Part shown: positions 1-10,916 of the stretch, in pieces
Numbering within the stretch: the stretch's first letter is position 1
How the letters are laid out: the number at the start of each line of letters is the position of its first letter
Source of the DNA: Buddleja alternifolia
Lineage: Eukaryota; Streptophyta; Magnoliopsida; Lamiales; Scrophulariaceae
NCBI GenBank assembly: GCA_019426215.1
Contig: CM033403.1
Location: 1,679,001-1,743,000 of the forward strand
Length of the DNA: 64,000 nucleotides
Direction of reading: 5' to 3'
Program-made: the position numbers and the translations under genes
The notes under the pieces: generated by a model
The model's database searches: none
The model's input: the letters and a program-made list of their open reading frames with translations, nothing else
What the model was told of the DNA's origin: nothing

Positions 1-457
1 AACAGACACAAATTTATGTGGTTTATTAAAATTGAGCTACCTCCATTGGTAAGAAAAAGAGAATTTGTTTAATTTGATAAAATTACCAAAATATTACAAA
101 TGTTGTCAAAAATGTGTGAACTCTTCTAAAAAATAATAGTCACATATTCGTAGCATATTGTATCGCGTGTAGAGGTTGGTGCCCCTTAAGCAATTCTAAT
201 CCGAATAGGTAAACAAAACAAGGGATAGCTAACAAAGCCTTTTCTCAATGGCGTTGCCCTATGCGAAAAAGACCACTTAATTTTAAGAATTCTGGATTCA
301 AAACTTTATGACACAACACAATAATTTCAACTGTTAAAATCTTGAAATGCTTACCCCAAGTCCCAATCATTTCATTTTAAACTTTTTGTATTGTATGTTC
401 TCAGATTTTCTTAGAATTAAGTGAGAAAGAAACCAGTTGAGAAGATGTTGGGAGCTA
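1..457. other. Intergenic, no gene seen
   Basis: AT-rich sequence with no convincing reading frame, RNA gene or repeat boundary. It ends at the target-site duplication of the CACTA-type element that follows. Confidence 0.5.
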
Positions 458-460
458 CCA

Positions 461-1320
461 CACTAAAAAAGAAATGAAAAAAAAAATAGAACATTGGTGA
501 CAAAATGTCATGTGACAATGTCAAAATTGTTAGTAATTATTAATTTTTAGTGATAAAAACTTTTGTCTTGTCACTAAAATAGATTTTACATATTTTATAG
601 TGATCACAAAATTTGTATAGAAGTTGTCACTATTGATAACTGGTGACAAAAAAATTGTTATCACTATTGACAATTAATGACACACTTTTGTGACAACTTA
701 ATAACGACAATTATAGTTGTCATCATTGTGTTGTTATTAAGTTGTTACTATAAGATTGTTTGCAAACTTTAAAAAAAAAAAAACACTTTTGAGCTTTTAA
801 CTAAAAATAAGTAATTTTGCAGTGTTTGCAAATTCTGCTTTTACTTAAGATTCTCTAAAATTAAGCTTCCTAAAGCCAAAAGTTCCAAACTGGATAGGGG
901 GTGCCTCTGGTGCTTTTAAAATTTTTGCAATTAAAATAAATTTTGTATGACAATATTATCATTGAAAATCTTGTACTTTTTGAAAAAATTAATTTATAAT
1001 CACTTCTATTTGCAAACATTCCTTGCAGCTTTTTTCTATTTTCTGTTTGTGTTTTCAAACACTACCCACTTCTGCTTCTCAAGTGATTATGCTCATGTTT
1101 TTCTTAAAACCACTTCTTCACAAGCAGTAGGGTTTGCAAACATTCCCTATACATCTATCACTAGCTAATTATTAAAAGTGGTAATTTTAAAGAAACTATT
1201 GTTACTAAAAATCCTTCTTGTAAGAAAGCAAAAATTGTTGTCACTCATTAGGTATATTTAGTGACAATTTTAATATTATCATTTTAAATTTTATCAGAAA
1301 TATTATTTTTTATTGTAGTG
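461..1320. mobile_element. Non-autonomous CACTA (En/Spm-type) element, 860 bp
   Basis: The left end reads CACTAAAAAAG and the right end reads TTTTTTATTGTAGTG, the reverse complement of CACTACAATAAAAAA. Both ends are flanked by the 3-bp duplication CCA (458-460 and 1321-1323), the TSD length of CACTA elements. The interior is packed with direct and inverted copies of TGTCACTA/TAGTGACA-like words, resembling the subterminal motif arrays that CACTA transposases bind. No transposase frame is present, so it would depend on a partner in trans. The short ORFs inside are not genes. Confidence 0.75.
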
Positions 1321-1323
1321 CCA

Positions 1324-2040
1324 GAAGTGTTATCTTCAGATTTTATATAATTAGGAAGTACGTTTCTTGGCTGCATTAATATAATTAAACAGAAAAAATA
1401 TATTAATTAAATTAAAATAACACACGTATTCATCTCTCAATCATGTCCCATACTAGAACCGACTTCTTAATCATTCATAATTTAAAGTGCTAATCCATTA
1501 CGGTGAAATTTATCAAAAATAATTTTTCTTTAATATTCGAAAGGTTTAAAGAATATATAACAGAAACAAATTAAAGTGTACCCAAGAGAAAAAATTAAGA
1601 TGAAGCGTAGGTAATAAAAATGGAAAGAGGAAGTATTGACTAATTCACCAGTAGAAAAGCATGCTAATTAACACACACACACACACAAAAAAAAAAATCA
1701 TTTTTTTGAGGATATCCATAGTCCATATAGTAATGTGATTTATTGTGGAAGATAAGCCAAGATGGAGAATAATTCTTTTGTACCAATTCGTGTGTGAAAT
1801 TAATCTTATATTACACATACATGAATGGCTGCCTAATAAATTTTATCTTTTAGTTGAAAGCTATGTTTGAGCCACTATTTGACATCATCTAGAAGAGTTT
1901 AGTGGTTTAAGCCATAATTAAAAAATTATGGTTTTCTTGTTCATCTTTGTCTCAATAATTAATGGACCTCTCTATAACTTTCCTAGCAATTTCCACTAGG
2001 TATAATTAGCATTTACTGAATCCTTATAATGTCATTTTCC
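1324..2040. other. Intergenic with short (AC)n microsatellite
   Basis: No gene seen. An (AC)n tract followed by an A-run lies at about 1671-1697. The rest is AT-rich and unassigned. Confidence 0.5.
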
Positions 2041-2048
2041 GACTTTAT

Positions 2049-2534
2049 TGGGAAAATTATTTTTTTTAGCCCGTTAATTTGATTTTTCTTGCGTTTTAGT
2101 CCTTTACATTGACGTGTTGCAAAATTGGTCCGTTATCATCTGACTTTTTGTAATTCTAGTGCTTTTATGCTTAAAAAATTGATAAATTTAGTCCGTCGAT
2201 ACCCATCAATACCACGATCACACATTAATATTAAATATCATCAATTAGAAGCTAAAAAATACAAAGCCACAAAACCTTTATTGTATGAAAGAGATAACTT
2301 TACGTATTTCAAAACTTAAAATTGCAGTGAAAATCTTCCTAATCTGATTTCTTAATTTTTACCAATTGACTATGTCACTGACTAAATCGATGGACTAAAT
2401 TTACCAATTTATTAAGCACAAAAGGACTAAAATTACAACAAATTAGAAAATAACAGACCAATTTTGTAACGCATCAACTTAAAAGATTAAAACTCAAAAG
2501 AGACCAAGTTAACGGACTAAAAAAATAATTTTCC
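2049..2534. mobile_element. Foldback MITE with ~150-bp inverted arms
   Basis: The arm at about 2051-2203 (GGAAAATTATTTTTTTTAG...) is an imperfect reverse complement of about 2382-2534 (...ATAATTTTCC), with a loop of about 180 bp. The outer flanks GACTTTAT (2041-2048) and GACCTTAT (2536-2543) match at 7 of 8 positions, which would fit a MULE- or hAT-sized TSD. The arms use the 'GGGAAAATTA' ending also seen in two other MITEs of this window. No coding capacity. Confidence 0.6.
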
Positions 2535-2543
2535 TGACCTTAT

Positions 2544-3279
2544 CTATCCCTATTTGATATACATTCATTATTTTTCAAAACGAACATCATCAACAAATTT
2601 GAATAAGATATTATTTGTCTAGATCCAATTCGTTTACACTAAGAATAGTGCCACATCCGAATTATTCTATTTGGTATTATATGTTGTTAACTTAATCTTA
2701 AATAAATATTTCTGTCCATTCACATAGAATTTTATATTCACAAATTTTTAGAATTTATGTACAAGTCTTGTAAGCGTTGAACTAAGTATTTAATTAAAAT
2801 TTAATAACTAATTTTTTTTTATAATCTTAATTCAAAAACTGGCAATTAAGACTATATTAGACTAATTTTTTCATAATTAAACAATAAGCATCATGTTAAT
2901 AGAATAATTCGATGTAGAAAGTGCAATACAGTTTCTGGGACGAAATGCCCTCTCTGCGTCGTCCCGAAAAATGGTCAGAAAGAGAGTGGGATGCAGAATG
3001 CAACCGTTTAATGCTTTTGAGGGTGAAAATTGGGATTTTAAAAAGGAGCAAACTCGAGACAATAATTTAGCTTCAATCCCTAACTTTGCAATTAATTTAG
3101 TTTCAATCCTTTTGTCATAATTGTCCATAACTTTTCAACTTTTTGGCAAAATCATGTCCTTGACTTTAATCTTTGTTAATTATAAAATAAATCATATTTA
3201 AAGGACTATCAACCACATTAACAATCCCTTAAGTAGTTAATGGAGTACAATTTTCTAAACCTTTTCGAAAAGAATAAAT
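2544..3279. other. Intergenic, no gene seen
   Basis: AT-rich DNA. The small ORF at 2877-3128 has no recognisable domain or gene context and was not accepted. Confidence 0.45.
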
Positions 3280-3543
3280 TAGGGAAAATTACACACAAAA
3301 CCCCCTCACTTATTAGATAATTACCAAAACTCTCCCTTACTTATTGAAAATTACCAACACACCCATGATGTTAAGAATTTCTTACAATTACACACCCTGT
3401 GTGCTTAATAATTCTTACAAATTTACCCTTATAAACCTAACAAATAAAGCCTTTGAGGGGGTGTGTTGGTAATTTTCAATAAGTGAAGGGGAGCTTTGGT
3501 AATTACACAATAAGTGAGGTGGGTCTCTGTGTAATTTTCCCTA
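3280..3543. mobile_element. Short MITE with ~80-bp terminal inverted repeats
   Basis: The left end AGGGAAAATTACAC and the right end GTGTAATTTTCCCT are inverted copies. Similarity continues for about 80 bp per arm (CCTCACTTATT, AATTACCAAA and TTGAAAATTACCAACACACC recur in both), leaving about a 100-bp centre. Flanks are TTA and TAA, so the TSD is TA or longer and the superfamily cannot be fixed. No ORF. Confidence 0.7.
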
Positions 3544-4205
3544 AAATTTAAAATAGTTAAGAGGGAGCAAATTTAATAAGGATTGAAATTAAGTTAGGAG
3601 GAAAAATGAAGGACAAAGAGTATAAATATCCAACAAAGCCTATAATATATGACTTAACTCTGATATCACCCAAATAAAACCAAGTCTTGTTAGAGACATA
3701 GGAGGACAAAGATGAGCATGATATGAAAAGCCTAATGAATTGGTATGTAATGTAAGTATTTTATCTTCTTGTGCCATTTATTAACAGTTGAACGGCCCTG
3801 GCAATTGAAGCTACAAAAGAGCTGCAGAAAGATGGTAAAGAAGTTGTTATTCGAGACTTAAAGATGAACAATCGATATCATGAAAAGAAGCACGATACAT
3901 ATCAAAATCGCACATATCACGTTCTAGCATCCTCGAGCACCACCATACTCAATAATAATTTCTCAGACACTTCAAATTTGTCGGGAGAGCATGAGCAGAA
4001 AATTAGTACAAACAAGATAATTCATTACAGATAAATCAAACCTAATGCATTCTCATTTTCATCAGATGTGAACCTCATTGCTATAATTCAAATAACAGTT
4101 TGCTAGGCTTTTCAAAATAACGACTTCGATGAGAAAGCAACCTATTGTGAAAGACCATTCCAGTGGTCTTAAAGAGGTAAGATTAGAAATACAAGGAAAA
4201 CTACT
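3544..4205. other. Intergenic 3' of the 609-aa ORF
   Basis: No convincing gene. The stretch 3785-3880 could be read as a short plus-strand exon, but no flanking exons or domain support it. The stop codon region of the neighbouring minus-strand ORF overlaps an AATAAA hexamer at its 3' edge. Confidence 0.4.
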
Positions 4206-6035
4206 TTATTTGATCTGAAACAAGTGATTTTCATGGAAATATGTCCAATCTGAATCACCAGAGGCAACTAAGTCATCCCCATTCGTGCATATCGACTCTG
4301 CACACACATTATTACTTGTATTTGGCGACATTTTTTCCTTCCCTCCTCGTGCAGAAATGCACGGCTCATACTCAACGAGCATAGGGCATAAATCACTGTC
4401 TATCCCAACGTCATTTTCTTCATTTCCAACAAACTCAGTCCCCAAATGAGATCTTAGATCAATATTTCCTTCATCAGAACAACCATCAATGCCAATTTCT
4501 TCATCAGACAAGCACCGGCAACAATCAAATTCATCATTTTCATCTCTCCACGATATCTTCATCTGAGATAGTCTCAAATTATCCAATGTAGAATCAGACA
4601 CCCAAGAACAAACACTATCCACATTCTCTCGAAGTTGAGTATGGCCAAAATCCATACCCGTTCCATCACACAGTGTCATCTCACTTTTCGGTGATAGGCC
4701 CACTGCATTTAATGTCTCTCGTATCGAATCAAGTTCAAAATGAATGTTTGATCTCCCCACACACCCTTCTGAGCTCGAATCAGAGTTTGGCGTCTGAATG
4801 ATATTCCCACTGCTTAAAGATCCTAAAGATAATGCAGAAGCTTCCCCAATCACATTATCCCTCAAAAATTTCTCATTCAAACTTCTCAAACTACAATCTT
4901 TTCTACAATCACTGTCATCACTTACTAAACCAGATACTACATCCCCACATGAATTCAAAGGTGAATATAAATCCTCACGCCCCTCATCACAGGGCGATAA
5001 CACCAAACGCACCGAGGCCTCAGCAAGTAATGGAATCGAAGAATCGTGCAAAGTACTAATCACATTCACATCATTGATTTCATCATCATCAAAAAGCTTA
5101 GCTTTTTCACAACCTCCCTTCAAACTCCCTCTCCTCCTGCACTTTCTCTTATCAGTGACGCCCGATAGAAGGTGGCCAGCGCCATAACAAACAGGCGTTG
5201 CTGCTGATTTTGAAACCAGCATTTTCGACTGGGAATGGATTTCAGGAGATTCAGAGGCCTCAACAGGAGGTGTTCTGATCACACTATTCACATTAGCTGT
5301 TTTCGAACTCGAATTCTCTCTCACGCTTGAAGAATCTAAACCACTCCCACTTGATAATTTTCCCATAGGAGTACAGTTATCAATATAATAATTTAAACTA
5401 TTAGTATAATTGGATTCAACAAATAGCTCACCTGAACAACCACTTTCACGCGAATTCGTCATTTTTGCCTCCGATTTTTTCTTCAATTTACTCAGCTTCG
5501 ATCTTTGGGTATTTTTATTGGTGGGCTTGGTGTTAATTTTAGCAGATTGCATCTTTGAATTCTGTGAAAAGGGTTTTGTAGGTACTCCAATAGTCTGTTT
5601 AGATCTGGGCATCACCTTCTTTGCTGATTTGTTGGGGATACTTTTTGTTATGGTGGATAAAGTATTGGGCTTTCTGTGAAGACCAATTCTTCTTGAAGAA
5701 GAAAAAGAAGGAGAACTAAATAATGATAATGATGTTGAAGAAGAAGAAGAAGAAGAAGAAGAAGAAGCAGCAGCATTTGAGTTGGTTTTATGCATCTGAG
5801 GACCATTTGTGTTCTTAAAACCTTCATTTTGAGTCTTCTTGTGATATCTGCTTTCGATCTCTTCTATCTCCATTATCAGAGGCAGGCTACCAAAGCTTTG
5901 ATGTGGCCGCAAATTGAAATGATGAACAACTATTGTAGTGACCGTTGGAATTTCAAAACAGTGACAATGGAGGGCAACTTTCTGTTGTCTTCTTTTTGTC
6001 TTTTGGGCTTTGGGTCGAGAGGATCTCGTATCCAA
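4206..6035 (-). CDS. Plant protein of unknown function, Ser-rich, intronless
   Basis: An uninterrupted 609-codon frame, by far the longest non-transposon ORF here. I do not recognise the family. The N-terminal third is basic and Ser/Lys-rich, with a pure Ser run near residues 90-100 encoded by a (GAA)n tract on the plus strand (about 5738-5766) and Lys/Arg clusters (KKKSEAK, RKCRRRG) that could act as nuclear signals. The C-terminal half is acidic, with a Cys cluster in FDCCRCLSDEE and an aromatic end DSDWTYFHENHLFQIK. The second in-frame Met (residue 55, MEIEEIESRYHKK, about 5873) may be the real start, because the preceding residues look less protein-like. No signal peptide, membrane segment or transposon motif is visible. 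It could be the main exon of a longer gene. Confidence 0.6.
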   Translation of the reverse strand: MDTRSSRPKAQKTKRRQQKVALHCHCFEIPTVTTIVVHHFNLRPHQSFGSLPLIMEIEEIESRYHKKTQNEGFKNTNGPQMHKTNSNAAASSSSSSSSSSTSLSLFSSPSFSSSRRIGLHRKPNTLSTITKSIPNKSAKKVMPRSKQTIGVPTKPFSQNSKMQSAKINTKPTNKNTQRSKLSKLKKKSEAKMTNSRESGCSGELFVESNYTNSLNYYIDNCTPMGKLSSGSGLDSSSVRENSSSKTANVNSVIRTPPVEASESPEIHSQSKMLVSKSAATPVCYGAGHLLSGVTDKRKCRRRGSLKGGCEKAKLFDDDEINDVNVISTLHDSSIPLLAEASVRLVLSPCDEGREDLYSPLNSCGDVVSGLVSDDSDCRKDCSLRSLNEKFLRDNVIGEASALSLGSLSSGNIIQTPNSDSSSEGCVGRSNIHFELDSIRETLNAVGLSPKSEMTLCDGTGMDFGHTQLRENVDSVCSWVSDSTLDNLRLSQMKISWRDENDEFDCCRCLSDEEIGIDGCSDEGNIDLRSHLGTEFVGNEENDVGIDSDLCPMLVEYEPCISARGGKEKMSPNTSNNVCAESICTNGDDLVASGDSDWTYFHENHLFQIK

Positions 6036-6099
6036 TTATTTGGATCCTTTAGTTTCGACCCACGTTCATTTCATTTGTAACTAGTCGCGGGGGCACTCT

Positions 6100-8400
6100 T
6101 AGAGCTGTCAATGAGCTCAAAGCGACTCGAAATTCGAAAACTCGGCTTGAATATTTTTAAGCTTAAACTGAAGTTTAGGGCTTGAATTCATATTCAAACT
6201 GAGCGTGAGCGGAAGCAAGCTCGGACTCGTATAAATAAATTATATATATATATATATAATATAATATATATGCATATAGTTAAAATAATTTACTAACATG
6301 TAAAACTATATAAATATCACTTATACCTTATAAATAAAAATAAAAATAGAAATAATAAGGAAGCCAAATTGGACGAAAATAAGTCAAACGTATTTTAGTC
6401 GTGAATGTTCTCAAGTAGCGAAACAATATAGGAAAATAATTAGTGCTTTTGACTTTATGAAACCAAGTTTGACGATTTTTAGTATGATTATAGTTTGATT
6501 GTGATGATTTTGAAGTGTTTTGAAATTGTTATGTGTTAGGAATTTCATGGTAGATGTTTTGATGATGACAAGATAGAATTTTATGTTAGACCCCAAAAAT
6601 GTAAGTTTATGCTTTCATAGAAATATTGCATAAGCGTTTGGAAGTTTACTTATTTTGTTAGGCTTGTAATTTGTATCTTTATAGATTTTAGACTAAGTTT
6701 GTGATACCAAATCACTAATAGAGTTCTGTGTGAGTCTATTAAGTGATGAAGTTGAAGATCAGCGTCTAAAGTCAAAGTAAAGAAGAAGATTTGTTCCGAG
6801 CGCTCAGTTAAGCGCTCAGCGACTGCTATCAGCAACTGATCTCAGCGACTGATCGCAGCGACTGTTATCAGCGACTCAAGAGCTCAACTGTCTCAAGCGT
6901 CCGAGCGACTCAAGCGTCCAGCTTTCAAATTTACCTGAAGGATAAAACCCAAGTTATCAAGGACTTAAATGCAATCACCAACGGACATTTATTTCCAACA
7001 GGAAATAAATTCAAAATGCATTAAATGCTTGATAAGTGCATTAAATGTAAACAAGACAATATGACTTGTGGACAAGCCACCTTTTTTACTAGACTGTTAG
7101 CTTTTCAGAGTTCAAACCTGCTCCTATCCAATCTGAATCAGCAGAAATTAAGGAATGTTAGAAAATGGACTATTTGAAGCTCTAGGTTAGGTACACGCGC
7201 ATGACTTGTGTCCAACGGACAAATCCTGAGATTCTCTATAAATAGTACCCTTCAGCTATCTCTGTGCGAGTGTAAAAAGACGAAAATGTGAAAGAGAGCT
7301 GAGAAATAATTTGAGAGAAAAGCTTGCAAACCCTATAGTCAAAATCCTTCAAGCTTCTCAAATATATTCCAGACAATCACCAGATATCTCAAACCTCTTC
7401 CAAAGAAGAAACCTAAATTCTTACTGAGATATCCCAAGTTGTTTGAACTTCCCAACATCAAACAAACCTGTTACAATAAACCCTCAACACTTTTCATCTG
7501 AGTGAGAAAGATTATTGACTTCCACAAGCAGTATTTTTCAGTAAGAGAAGCTTGTTGAAGAAAGGTCTTTATTGGAGCTGAAGTCTGTGTGATCAAGGAG
7601 CTCAAGGCCATCTTGGAGAAGATCTTTATTAGAGCTGAAATCTCTGTGATCAAGGAGCTCGAGATCGTCTTTCCAGAAGCAGAGGATTGAAGTGGCTTGT
7701 AGCAGAAATCTGTGTGACCAAGGAGCTCAAGTCATCCATATCCATCTCTTCCTTTGTCCCTAAATTGTAGAAGGTTCTGTGTGGTTCTTTGAGAATCATT
7801 TTAGTGGATTGCCTCCAAATGATCAAGGAGAAGAAGGACGTAGTTGGGATTACATCCCCCAACGAACCTTACAAATATTGTGTCATTTACTTTACAGTCA
7901 ATTTTCTTATTACCATCTCATTGCATAAATTGATTAAGTAAAACACAATCAAACGCTAAGCAACTAAGAAACAACTTGTGACGCTAAAGCTTTCAAAAAA
8001 AGAAGACTCTAAAATTATTCCGTTGTGCTAACCCTGATTAAAGAACTGAACGCTTAAACCTATCTGGTTATAGTATTCAAATCTTGAGTCTAAGTTAACT
8101 TTATCAAAACAGTCTTCAAGTAAACGCTCAGACAAGCGTTTACATTTTAATACGAAATATTTTTGAAGTCGAAAAAGACTTCAGGATCTATTAAACCCCC
8201 CCCCCCCTCCTCTAGACCCTTTCGTATGCCACTTGGGACCACCATTATGCTTTTTCTTTATTTGGTAGATTTATTTTATCAATTGTACTAAAAGGATAAA
8301 AATGTTGATATTCTAAATTTGAGCTGGCTCGGGCTTGGCTTTAAGCTCATCAAGACGGATCCAAGCGTTGAACACAAAAGCAAGTTTAGTATCAGCCCTA
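6100..8400. mobile_element. hAT-type MITE (~590 bp) split by a solo LTR
   Basis: The left end TAGAGCTGTCAATGAGCTC and the right end reverse complement TAGGGCTGATAC resemble plant hAT termini (TAGRGCTG). They are flanked by GGCACTCT (6092-6099) and GGCACATT (8401-8408), an 8-bp TSD with two differences. Both outer parts carry related GAGCT/GCTCG words. The 1.7-kb solo LTR at 6534-8244 sits inside it, so this MITE is the older insertion. Confidence 0.55.
6534..8244 (+). mobile_element. Solo LTR of the Sirevirus-like Copia family (D)
   Basis: Starts TGTTAGGAATTTCAT and ends CACTTGGGACCACCA, the LTR termini of elements B and C in this window (theirs end in ACCAACA). A perfect 5-bp TSD, TTATG, flanks it (6529-6533 and 8245-8249). 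A TATA-like CTATAAATAG lies near 7235. The segment 6796-6925 is a small cluster of repeated AGCGACT/AAGCGTCC words. No internal region remains, so it arose by recombination between two LTRs. Small ORFs inside are not genes. Confidence 0.85.
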
Positions 8401-8408
8401 GGCACATT

Positions 8409-8932
8409 CGACGGGTGTGCAAAATAAATAAAATTTTTAAATTAAAATTTGATTATTTAAAAATTGATTAATGTGTAATATGAATATTTTTGTTTTAACT
8501 TGTGAAAAAGATCGTTTTACCTAAATTTTATGCGAAATTTTGTAAATAAATAGAAATGAGTTGGAGAGAATATTAAAAATTTTGGGAGAAAAAAAAAAGA
8601 GAAAATATGCCACTAGAGAGAGAACGAAGGAGAAGTTGAGGATATGTGATAAAGTAAAGAGAAGGGTGGACAAAAATTATGTAAAATATTCCTTTTAAAT
8701 TGGGGTAGTTTAGTCATAACACTCTAAAATACACCAAAGGTAGTTAGTCTAGGGTGTTGGTGTTTTATAAAATAGTATAGATTAATAAAGCTTCTAGATC
8801 CATAAGTTATGGAATTTTTTTTAAAAAAATCAATTTCCCATCACGAAACAAATAATCAAATACTAAGTACAATTTGATATTTACCCAAAAAAATGATGTC
8901 ATTCGTAATTTATTAACATTCATCAAAACTGC
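8409..8932. other. Intergenic, dispersed-repeat-like
   Basis: No gene. The stretch 8540-8765 shares a loose order of words with 36550-36790 (GAGTTGG, a GA-rich block, GGACAAAAA, then AATTxGGTxTAxTxTAGT), suggesting two diverged copies of one repeat, without visible boundaries. Confidence 0.3.
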
Positions 8933-8940
8933 ATGATAAA

Positions 8941-9318
8941 TAGGGGTGTTCATCGATCGGTTTTTGGACCAAACCTAACCGAAATTTCAGTTTTTCGAAA
9001 TTTTGAACCAAAATTCTGAAGAACAAAAATTAGATATAAATAAATAATTGGAATTTAACTATGACTCATTTTAATTCATTTTCTTTATTTTCCTATAAGC
9101 TGCCACTAGGAAACACACTTTTTATAGTTTTTGGTCTATATTATACTATATAAAAAATAATAATTTTAAAAATGAAAAATTCAGTTTTCGACTAACCGAA
9201 CCTCTAAACCGAAACTGAATTTTCGCAAAAAAAAAAAAATCAAAAATTGAACCGAATTTTTCGGTTCAGACCAAAATTTCAATTTTTGATCGGTTCGGTC
9301 AATGCGTGAAGACCCCTA
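8941..9318. mobile_element. hAT-type MITE, 378 bp
   Basis: Begins TAGGGGTGTTCATCGATCGG and ends GATCGGTTCGG...GACCCCTA, inverted terminal repeats of the plant hAT type (TAGGGGTG). Flanked by ATGATAAA (8933-8940) and ATAATAAA (9319-9326), an 8-bp TSD with one mismatch. The interior carries CCGAACC/GGTTCGG-rich inverted segments. Non-coding. Confidence 0.75.
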
Positions 9319-9358
9319 ATAATAAATTTGATGTAATCGCTCGTGTAATTTAGAACAA

Positions 9359-9403
9359 TGATGCGGGATCAAAATGTAAGTATGTAAACGTGTCACGTGA
9401 TGG
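9359..9403 (-). mobile_element. 3' LTR end fragment of deleted Ty3/gypsy element (G)
   Basis: On the minus strand this ends CATTTTGATCCCGCATCA. It is nearly identical to the 5' LTR end at 10427-10470 (shared block TGATGCGGGATCAAAATGTA...). Only about 45 bp of the 3' LTR can be recognised, joined directly to the truncated protease region, so a large deletion removed reverse transcriptase, RNase H, integrase and most of the LTR. Confidence 0.6.
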
Positions 9404-9440
9404 CCACAATGCCTTTTATTATAAAATAAGAATAAGTCAT

Positions 9441-10075
9441 TTACAAGTGAGATGCTCTATACATTCTATCCTCTATAGCATCTGAGGGCGTAATCTTAAT
9501 AGCATCTTCCTCATTTGGTAACTTAGTTAGCTTCTCCTCGACTTGGGATACCGTATTGACCACTACTCGCTCTCCTTCATCACCTTGATCCGGGTCGTCA
9601 CGTTTCCTCTTGGGTCTTCTAAGGGCGTTGGCATAATATTCTCTTGCCAATCGGACGTCTCCCACAGCTTCTCCTGTCCCCGCGGGGGTCGAAAACTTTA
9701 TCTTCATGTGGAAGAAAGATATGATGGCCCGAAAAAGGTTTAAGCTCGGCCTCCCTAAGATAACATTGTATGTGGAGGGGGCTTTGATGACTAGGAATCT
9801 TATCATCTTAGTAGTCTGCGACGGAGATGTACCCAGAGACAGGGGCAGGGTCACTTCTTCCAAAGCTTCCACTACTTCGCCAAGTGAGTGGGGTGTTAAC
9901 CGCTTGAAGCTAGGCATTATCAATTCCCAGCTGTACTAAGGTGTTATAAAAAATTATATCAGCGAAGCTTCCACTATCTATCAAAAACTTATTGACCCAG
10001 GAGTTTAAGATCGCGGCCTGATCACCAAAGCATCGTTATGCGAGGGGATTCGGCTTTCCAAATCTCGTACCCCAA
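9441..10075 (-). pseudogene. Ty3/gypsy protease region, broken
   Basis: The open part (9441-9923) carries the block APSTYNVILGRPSLN and, further on, LAREYYANAL, typical of the stretch after the aspartic protease in plant Ty3/gypsy polyproteins. Upstream (9924-10075), in more than one frame and with stops, the protease core is readable: HNDALVI, then NKFLIDSGSFADIIFYNTLVQ, where DSG is the catalytic triad. Reverse transcriptase and all later domains are missing; the frame ends just before the LTR fragment. Inactive. Confidence 0.7.
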
Positions 10076-10077
10076 AT

Positions 10078-10317
10078 TCAATGCTCTGTGCCTCCGGCTC
10101 TACTTGGATACTTCGCCTCATAGGGGGGGTGTCCAGCAAGCGACACTGTGGCGATTGTGACGGTTGTCCGAATTGATGGGTCCTTAATCAGAGCAGAGAG
10201 GGCCTCTCGGGTGATCTTGAGCGTCCCGATGCTTGGGGGCGGAATCACTTCTGGAGTTGCTGGGAGTACGCCCTGCATGCTCAACGAGGGTAATAGATTC
10301 GGAGGACCCCCTTCCAT
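10078..10317 (-). pseudogene. Ty3/gypsy gag N-terminus remnant
   Basis: A 79-codon frame starting about 90 bp after the primer-binding region, where gag is expected (starts MEGGPPNLLPSLSMQG). It is Pro-rich and lacks a recognisable capsid domain or zinc knuckle; the following sequence jumps to the protease region, so the rest of gag has been lost. Assignment rests mainly on position. Confidence 0.45.
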
Positions 10318-10403
10318 CAGTGTGTTCGGGGTTTTCTCATTTATTATCCCATCACTGTTGGTACGTGCTTGAGACTACTCTGCATACTCAGTGGTTGGAC
10401 CGC

Positions 10404-10426
10404 TGTTCCCATAAACGGCGCCAAAA
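10404..10426 (-). other. Primer-binding site region of element G
   Basis: Immediately after the 5' LTR end (…GCATCA) the minus strand reads TTTTGGCGCCGTTTATGGGA, matching the TGGCGCCGTYTGTGGGAA-type site found in many plant Ty3/gypsy elements. Confidence 0.6.
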
Positions 10427-10536
10427 TGATGCGGGATCAAAATGTAAGTATGTAAACGTTTCCTGTGATGGCACGTTGGGAGGGAATCCGACCTAACGCA
10501 CAACAAACTAGGCACTAAGTTGATTAGTGTTTAGGC
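10427..10536 (-). mobile_element. 5' LTR of Ty3/gypsy element G, 3' portion
   Basis: Ends GATCCCGCATCA on the minus strand and carries the same terminal block as the fragment at 9359-9403. It is interrupted at 10536/10537 by Copia element A; the remaining LTR resumes at 34195-34440. Confidence 0.65.
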
Positions 10537-10916
10537 TGTTGGGAATGTGCCCTCGATGCCAACGAGAAGTTAGACTATAAGGCACAAGTTTATATTGTGC
10601 AACCTCTAATTAATATAAAGGCAACAATATGTTGTTCGTATAATTCTTGATGGCATCTATAAAGTTTTAAATGAACAACTAGTCCGTGTGTGCCAAGGCT
10701 AACCTTCGCATTCCCTAAGGAGATGGGCACTGGAAAGTTTTGATACTTGATTATTTAAATAGTTCGCAAGTCAGAAAATCTCAATTGGGCATTGAGATTC
10801 GTACAGATTTGTATGACACATACTCTGACAAAGGAGTGTCAGTCGAACACTATGGGATAGTGGGAGTTTGTGTCATAGATACATTGATGGGATTAGTGTA
10901 TTCGAGCATGGCTCGT

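Noticed and set aside
9543..10496. Plus-strand ORFs across the gypsy remnant
   Set aside because: They are antisense shadows of the minus-strand gag and protease frames, which carry recognisable motifs.
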